Assembly: GCA_002256245.1 (NCBI GenBank) | Contig: NKIU01000003.1 | Location: 434,001-498,000 of the forward strand | DNA length: 64,000 nucleotides | Reading direction: 5' to 3' | Source: Pseudorhodobacter sp. PARRP1 | GTDB taxonomy: Bacteria > Pseudomonadota > Alphaproteobacteria > Rhodobacterales > Rhodobacteraceae | Shown here: positions 60,228-64,000 of the stretch, in pieces | Layout: each line of letters begins with the position of its first letter | Position numbering within the stretch: position 1 is the first letter of the stretch | Program-made: the position numbers and the translations under genes | The notes under the pieces: generated by a model | Databases searched by the model: none | Seen by the model: the letters and a program-made list of their open reading frames with translations, nothing else | Told to the model about the DNA's origin: nothing

Positions 60228-61094
60228 ATGGCAATCGTGACACTGGCCGCCACGCAAATGGCCTGTTCCTGGGACTTGGATGAAAACATCCAGAAGGCCG
60301 AGGAACAGGTGGCGGCGGCGGCAGAGGACGGCGCGCAGATCATCCTGTTGCAGGAACTGTTCCAGACGCCCTATTTCTGCATCGAAAAGGACTATGGCTT
60401 TCAACGCTATGCCAAGCCGCTGGAGGCTGACCGCGCCGTGCAGCATTTCGCGGCCCTGGCGTGCAAGCTGGGGGTGGTGCTGCCGATCAGCTATTACGAG
60501 GCGGCGGGGAACACTTTCTTCAACTCGCTGGCGATGATCGACGCCGACGGCACGGTCATGGGCAACTACCGCAAGACCCATATCCCCCACGCGACGGGGT
60601 ATGAGGAGAAGTATTACTTCACCCCCGGCAATACCGGTTTCAAGGTGTTCGACACCCGCTTTGCGAAGGTCGGCTGCGGCATCTGCTGGGACCAGTGGTT
60701 CCCCGAAACCGCCCGGTCGCTGGCCATCCTTGGGGCCGAGGTGCTGTTGTTCCCAACGGCCATCGGCACCGAACCGGGCTACCCCGAGATCGACTCATCG
60801 GGCCACTGGCAGCGCACTATGCAGGGCCATGCAGCGGCCAACATGGTGCCGGTGGTGGCGTCAAACCGGGTCGGGCTGGAGAAAGGGCCGAACCTTGAGA
60901 TGACGTTTTACGGATCGTCCTTCATCGCCGACCACACTGGTGCGATGCTGACAGAGGCGAACAAGGTGGACGAGACCTATCTGATCGCCAAGATCGACCT
61001 TGATACCACCCGCGCCTACCGCCAAAGCTGGGGCACCTGGCGCGACCGGCGGCCGGAAACCTATGGGCTGATCAGCCGTCACGACGCGGCATGA
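60228..61094 (+). CDS. aguB: N-carbamoylputrescine amidase
   Basis: 288-residue nitrilase-superfamily enzyme hydrolysing N-carbamoylputrescine to putrescine, CO2 and ammonia, the second step of the agmatine deiminase route. The catalytic triad is Glu43 (LLQELFQTPYFC), Lys116 (GNYRKTHIPHATGYEEKYYF) and Cys153 (GCGICWDQWFPE). GGAG lies before the ATG, ten bases after the binding protein stop. A strong terminator follows. Confidence 0.94.
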   Translation: MAIVTLAATQMACSWDLDENIQKAEEQVAAAAEDGAQIILLQELFQTPYFCIEKDYGFQRYAKPLEADRAVQHFAALACKLGVVLPISYYEAAGNTFFNSLAMIDADGTVMGNYRKTHIPHATGYEEKYYFTPGNTGFKVFDTRFAKVGCGICWDQWFPETARSLAILGAEVLLFPTAIGTEPGYPEIDSSGHWQRTMQGHAAANMVPVVASNRVGLEKGPNLEMTFYGSSFIADHTGAMLTEANKVDETYLIAKIDLDTTRAYRQSWGTWRDRRPETYGLISRHDAA

Positions 61095-61104
61095 GGCGCG
61101 AAGG

Positions 61105-61127
61105 GGGCGGTGCAAGCCGCCCTTTTT
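61105..61127 (+). terminator. Intrinsic terminator of pot-aguB operon
   Basis: GGGCGG-tgcaag-CCGCCC followed by five T, 11 bases after the aguB stop. Confidence 0.85.
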
Positions 61128-61224
61128 CACTAGACGCTGCAGTCAAGATAGAGCACCTTTGCGGGAAGGTCGGGCGAGAAAACGCGCCTGTTCAATTTTG
61201 CTTCAATTCAATCCGGGGGATCCA

Positions 61225-61404
61225 ATGTCGGAGCGACTGTGTCTGTGTGGATGCTTGGAAACGACCAAAGGCGGGAAGTTTCGTCCGGGTCATGACCAGA
61301 AACTTCGCGCGGCTATTGAAGATGCTGCTGGGGGATTGGAAAGTCTGAGGGCAATCGTTGAGGCTCAACTGGGCCGCCAAGTTACGACGAAAAAAGATGG
61401 CTAG
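61225..61404 (+). CDS. Small CxC/GHD-type hypothetical protein
   Basis: 59-residue protein starting MSERLCLCGCLETTKGGKFR and continuing PGHDQKLRAAIEDAAGGL. The pattern CxCGCxxxTKGGxFxPGHDxKLR is seen in small uncharacterised proteins of many bacteria and may bind zinc through the cysteines and His. GGGGGA is placed before the ATG at 61225. It lies between the convergent agmatine operons; no function is known. Confidence 0.6.
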   Translation: MSERLCLCGCLETTKGGKFRPGHDQKLRAAIEDAAGGLESLRAIVEAQLGRQVTTKKDG

Positions 61405-61440
61405 ATTTGTGACATTTCGGCGAGGATTGATTTTCCGCCC

Positions 61441-61887
61441 CTATTTGCAGGCCTGTTCCGCCTCACAACTCAGCGCCAGCTCGGCCACCAGGTCCTTGAT
61501 ATCGGGGGATTGCGCGTCCCAGACCCCTTCGCTGCACAGATAGACCATGTGATCTTCCAGATAGCTGGCCATCGGGGCGCGCCAGTCGGGGGAGGTGTCG
61601 ATCATCTGCTCGGACGTATAAAGCAGGTATTCGACATAGGCCGCATAGGCGGTTTGTTCTTTGGGGTCTTTCAACGCACAGAAATCGGCATTTGCCAATT
61701 CCGGCTTTTGCACCGTCAGGTTCAGGAACTCGCGGTATATCTCGCGGGCAGTCTGGTCGCGCTGGATGCGGTCGGATTGGCCGATCTGGTAGGGAATGAC
61801 GATCAGCGCGGTGACGGTCGCAAAGGCGGTGGCAAGGCCGCCCAGCCCCTCCAGCGCCTCGGAATGTCGTTTCAGCCAGTTCAGCAT
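61441..61887 (-). CDS. Hypothetical membrane-anchored protein
   Basis: 148-residue protein with one N-terminal membrane helix (GLATAFATVTALIVIPYQIG, about 17-36) and a soluble helical domain including REIYREFLNLTVQKPELANA, four cysteines and a C-terminal CEAEQACK. No family is recognised; similar short membrane proteins occur as uncharacterised single-helix proteins. It starts one base after the stop of the Tat-type agmatine deiminase gene on the same strand, so it belongs to that operon. Confidence 0.65.
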   Translation of the reverse strand: MLNWLKRHSEALEGLGGLATAFATVTALIVIPYQIGQSDRIQRDQTAREIYREFLNLTVQKPELANADFCALKDPKEQTAYAAYVEYLLYTSEQMIDTSPDWRAPMASYLEDHMVYLCSEGVWDAQSPDIKDLVAELALSCEAEQACK

Positions 61888-61888
61888 G

Positions 61889-62986
61889 TCACACCTTTGG
61901 TTGCTCGTGGGTGGCGCAGTGGATGCCGCCTCCCACTTCGCCTACCGCGTCAACATTCAGGGTAACGATTTCGCGGCCGGGGTAAAGATCGGCCAGAATT
62001 TTGGCAGCTTCGGCGTCAGCGCCTTTGTCGCCAAATTCGGCCGCGATCACAGCACCATTGCAGACATAGTAGTTAACGTAAGAGGACACAAAATCCGGGC
62101 TGTCTACCCGGATGTCATAAGGCTCGGGCAGCGTCACGAGGTCAAGCTTGCGCCCCTCGGCGTCGGTCGCGTTGGCAAGAATGTCACGGGTTTCAAAGGC
62201 GGACACCGACCAAGGATCGCTTGGGTCAACCTCTTCCCCCATCTGGATCAGCACCTGTCCGGGCTTCACGAACCGCGCCAAGGCGTCGATGTGGTAGTCG
62301 GTGATATCGGCGCCCTTGATGCCCGGCGCCCAGATCATCTTCCGCGCGCCCATCGTGTCCAGAAGCATCGCCTCTACCTCGGCCTTGCTGCCCTTGTTGC
62401 GGTTGGGGTTCACCCAACTGCTTTCGTGCGCGATCAGCGTGCCATGGCCGTCGGTTTCCACCCCGCCAGCCTCGCCGACTAGGCCCACATCGAACACCGA
62501 AAGGCCCAGCTTTTCGGCCACCCGTGCGGCAATCTGGCCGTCGTTGCCGTGCACCTGCTTGGCCCCCCAGCCATTGAAGTTGAACTGCGTCAGCGCCAGC
62601 CCACCCTTGCCATCGACAACAAACGAAGGCCCGCTATCGCGCGCCCAAAGGTCATCGGTGGGGATGTCCCAGAGTTCGACATTGCTGGAGACCCGCTTTC
62701 TGATCGCCTTGTGATACTTGGCCGCGGCCAGCATCACGACCGGTTCAAACGCGGCAATCGTGCTGGCTATGTCTGCGATGGTGCCTTGCAGATCAAACAG
62801 AAAATCCGGGTCATCATGCACGGCGGGGTTCACCGGCCACTGCATGAAGGTCCGCTCGTGCGGATCGGTTTCTTCGGGATACCAAAAGCCCGAGGGTCCA
62901 GCGCCAGCCGCAAAGGCCCCGCGCGGCAAAAGGGACATGCCACCGGCAGCGGCGGCAGAACGAAAGAGGGAGCGGCGGGTCATCAT
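61889..62986 (-). CDS. aguA: Agmatine deiminase family protein with Tat signal
   Basis: 365-residue PAD-porph family enzyme (agmatine to N-carbamoylputrescine). The N-terminus MMTRRSLFRSAAAAGGMSLL ending RGAFA is a twin-arginine signal, so the enzyme is exported folded. Landmarks are FWYPEETDPHERTFMQWP, TDDLWARDSGPSFV, the catalytic His in DYHIDALARF and the Cys at about 357 in GGGIHCATHEQP. The ATG at 62986 has GAGG eight bases upstream; the TTG at 62992 is less likely. Agmatine deiminases are normally cytoplasmic, as the second copy at 63311 appears to be. Confidence 0.88.
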   Translation of the reverse strand: MMTRRSLFRSAAAAGGMSLLPRGAFAAGAGPSGFWYPEETDPHERTFMQWPVNPAVHDDPDFLFDLQGTIADIASTIAAFEPVVMLAAAKYHKAIRKRVSSNVELWDIPTDDLWARDSGPSFVVDGKGGLALTQFNFNGWGAKQVHGNDGQIAARVAEKLGLSVFDVGLVGEAGGVETDGHGTLIAHESSWVNPNRNKGSKAEVEAMLLDTMGARKMIWAPGIKGADITDYHIDALARFVKPGQVLIQMGEEVDPSDPWSVSAFETRDILANATDAEGRKLDLVTLPEPYDIRVDSPDFVSSYVNYYVCNGAVIAAEFGDKGADAEAAKILADLYPGREIVTLNVDAVGEVGGGIHCATHEQPKV

Positions 62987-62996
62987 GAACAAGGCC

Positions 62997-63314
62997 TCAG
63001 TTCAGGTGGATCAAAGGGTCGTCGGTAGAACCATGCGGCGCTGCACAGAGCGCCGCAAGAAAGAGCGAGAACAGCTCTGCCGAAGTCGCAAGACCCAGCT
63101 TGGTATGGATGCGCTTGCGAAACACCTTCACGGTCTCGGGGCTGTTGCCCAGCATCCGCGCGATGACCTTGGACGAATGGCCCTGCAGGATCAACTGCGC
63201 CACCTCGGCCTCGCGCTCTGACAGCCGCGAGGTGCCGAAATGCGCCATTGCGGCCATGACATGCAGTCCCATGCTGCCATGCGCAGTAAAGGCATTGGGG
63301 GGAAGTGCGGTCAT
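62997..63314 (-). CDS. Stand-alone LuxR/GerE-type HTH protein
   Basis: 105-residue protein made almost only of a LuxR-type HTH: RLSEREAEVAQLILQGHSSK then VIARMLGNSPETVKVFRKRI. There is no receiver, autoinducer or PAS domain; the N-terminal 30 residues are Ala/Met/His-rich. Its ATG overlaps the stop of the agmatine deiminase gene upstream (ATGA), so it is translationally coupled inside the deiminase operon and probably controls it or the facing pot-aguB operon. Confidence 0.82.
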   Translation of the reverse strand: MTALPPNAFTAHGSMGLHVMAAMAHFGTSRLSEREAEVAQLILQGHSSKVIARMLGNSPETVKVFRKRIHTKLGLATSAELFSLFLAALCAAPHGSTDDPLIHLN

Positions 63315-64000
63315 GCGGGCTCCTGCTGGGTGATGCAGTGGATGCCGCCGCCGCCCAGGCAGATGTTGGGGATACGCACGCCGCGGATGCGGTAGGACGG
63401 GAACAACGACTGAAAGATGTCGCGGGCGATGGCGTCGTTGGGCGTGCCGTATTCGGGCATGATGACCCCGCCATTGACGAAATAGCAGTTGACGTAGGAA
63501 CGGCAGAATTTCTCGCCGATGATGCAGCTTTCCTCGGCTTCGGGGATGGTCACCATGCGGATCTCGCGGCCCTGTGCATCGGTCTGACCGCGCAGGGCGT
63601 CGATGTTCGCCTGCTTGATGTGACGCCAGGGATCGGTCGGATCATCTGCCCCTTCGATCAGCACCACGCCGGGGGCCACGAACACCGCGATACCATCGAC
63701 ATGGCCGTCGGTCTCGGTTTCGTCCGCATTGCCGGGCAGCCAGATCACCTTTTCGCCGCCAAGTGTTTCCAAGAGTTCCTGCGTGACATCTTCCCGCGTC
63801 CAGGTCGGGTTGCGGTTGGGGTTCAGAAAACAGGTGTCGGTGGTGATGATGGTGCCTTGGCCATCCACGGTCACGCCGCCACCTTCGGCCAAGAGCGGCG
63901 ATTTGAAGGCCCGCATCCCCTCACGCGCCGCCACCGCTGTGCCAAAGGCTGCGTCCTTGTCAAACGGAGCATATTTGTGCCCCCAGGCGGAAAATGTGAA
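63311..64000 (-). CDS. aguA: Agmatine deiminase, 3' part
   Basis: C-terminal 229 residues of a second agmatine deiminase; the gene continues beyond the window. It reads from FTFSAWGHKYAPFDKD through GGGVTVDGQGTIITTDTCFL, the His segment TDGHVDGIAVFVAPG and the catalytic Cys in GGGGIHCITQQEP at the end. It lacks four bases of separation from the HTH gene (overlap ATGA). Whether it has a signal peptide cannot be seen. It resembles the classic cytoplasmic AguA more closely than the Tat-type copy at 61889. Confidence 0.92.
   Translation of the reverse strand, partial: FTFSAWGHKYAPFDKDAAFGTAVAAREGMRAFKSPLLAEGGGVTVDGQGTIITTDTCFLNPNRNPTWTREDVTQELLETLGGEKVIWLPGNADETETDGHVDGIAVFVAPGVVLIEGADDPTDPWRHIKQANIDALRGQTDAQGREIRMVTIPEAEESCIIGEKFCRSYVNCYFVNGGVIMPEYGTPNDAIARDIFQSLFPSYRIRGVRIPNICLGGGGIHCITQQEPA

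Overview
The window is GC-rich, densely coding and typical of a Rhodobacteraceae (Rhodobacterales, Alphaproteobacteria) chromosome. The markers are a permuted two-piece tmRNA with an ANDN-type tag and an alpha-type SspB, a DUF1476 (F1-ATPase zeta) gene beside purC, a TrgA/TrgB pair, a photolyase-CFA operon behind a sigma-E/ChrR-like promoter, and a separate corrinoid protein and homocysteine methyltransferase where other bacteria have one MetH. I cannot name the species.

Layout. 1-5 kb: the 3' end of recN, a corrinoid/one-carbon group (DUF1638, small membrane protein, B12 protein, homocysteine methyltransferase) and a convergent radical SAM gene. 5.3-9.1 kb: zeta subunit, purC, purS, an alcohol dehydrogenase and purQ. 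9.1-15.7 kb: a DctB/DctD-like two-component pair whose regulator has lost the GAFTGA loop, then RNase E and TusA. 15.8-24.4 kb: CcdA, a hydrolase-P450 pair, fumC with two small genes, a methyltransferase, sspB and chrBA. 24.4-26.1 kb: ssrA (tmRNA) and an orphan polyamine-type binding protein. 26.3-32.1 kb: a class V aminotransferase behind a structured leader, then photolyase, CFA-type methyltransferase, TrgA and TrgB.

32.1-46.6 kb is a sugar-utilisation locus. A LacI regulator heads a leftward operon with a TIM-barrel isomerase and a Gfo/Idh/MocA dehydrogenase. Two tandem LacI-type operators separate it from a rightward operon of binding protein, two permeases, ATPase, GH2 beta-mannosidase, a second isomerase/dehydrogenase pair and a GH43 glycosidase. 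A GntR regulator and an omega-aminotransferase follow. 48-54.2 kb: a membrane protein, a secreted protein, cysK, a DUF3772/MscS channel and AlaX.

54.2-56.4 kb is a decayed integration site: tRNA-Ser(GGA), a truncated integrase, a KTSC protein, an odd tRNA-Met-like gene, and an HTH gene broken by a nonsense codon. 56.4-64 kb is a putrescine/agmatine locus: an ATP-binding protein, two permeases and a binding protein with N-carbamoylputrescine amidase on the plus strand; facing them are a cytoplasmic agmatine deiminase (cut by the window end), a LuxR-type HTH stub, a second deiminase with a Tat signal, and a membrane-anchored unknown.

Several intergenic motifs recur: a double-palindrome element (4 copies), a GGTCCC/GGGACC hairpin (3 copies), a hairpin plus GATATTTG..GCAGAGAGGATGA element (2 copies), TTTGATCAAA palindromes (2) and TTAA-N7-TTAA boxes (2). 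CDS coordinates include the stop codon.
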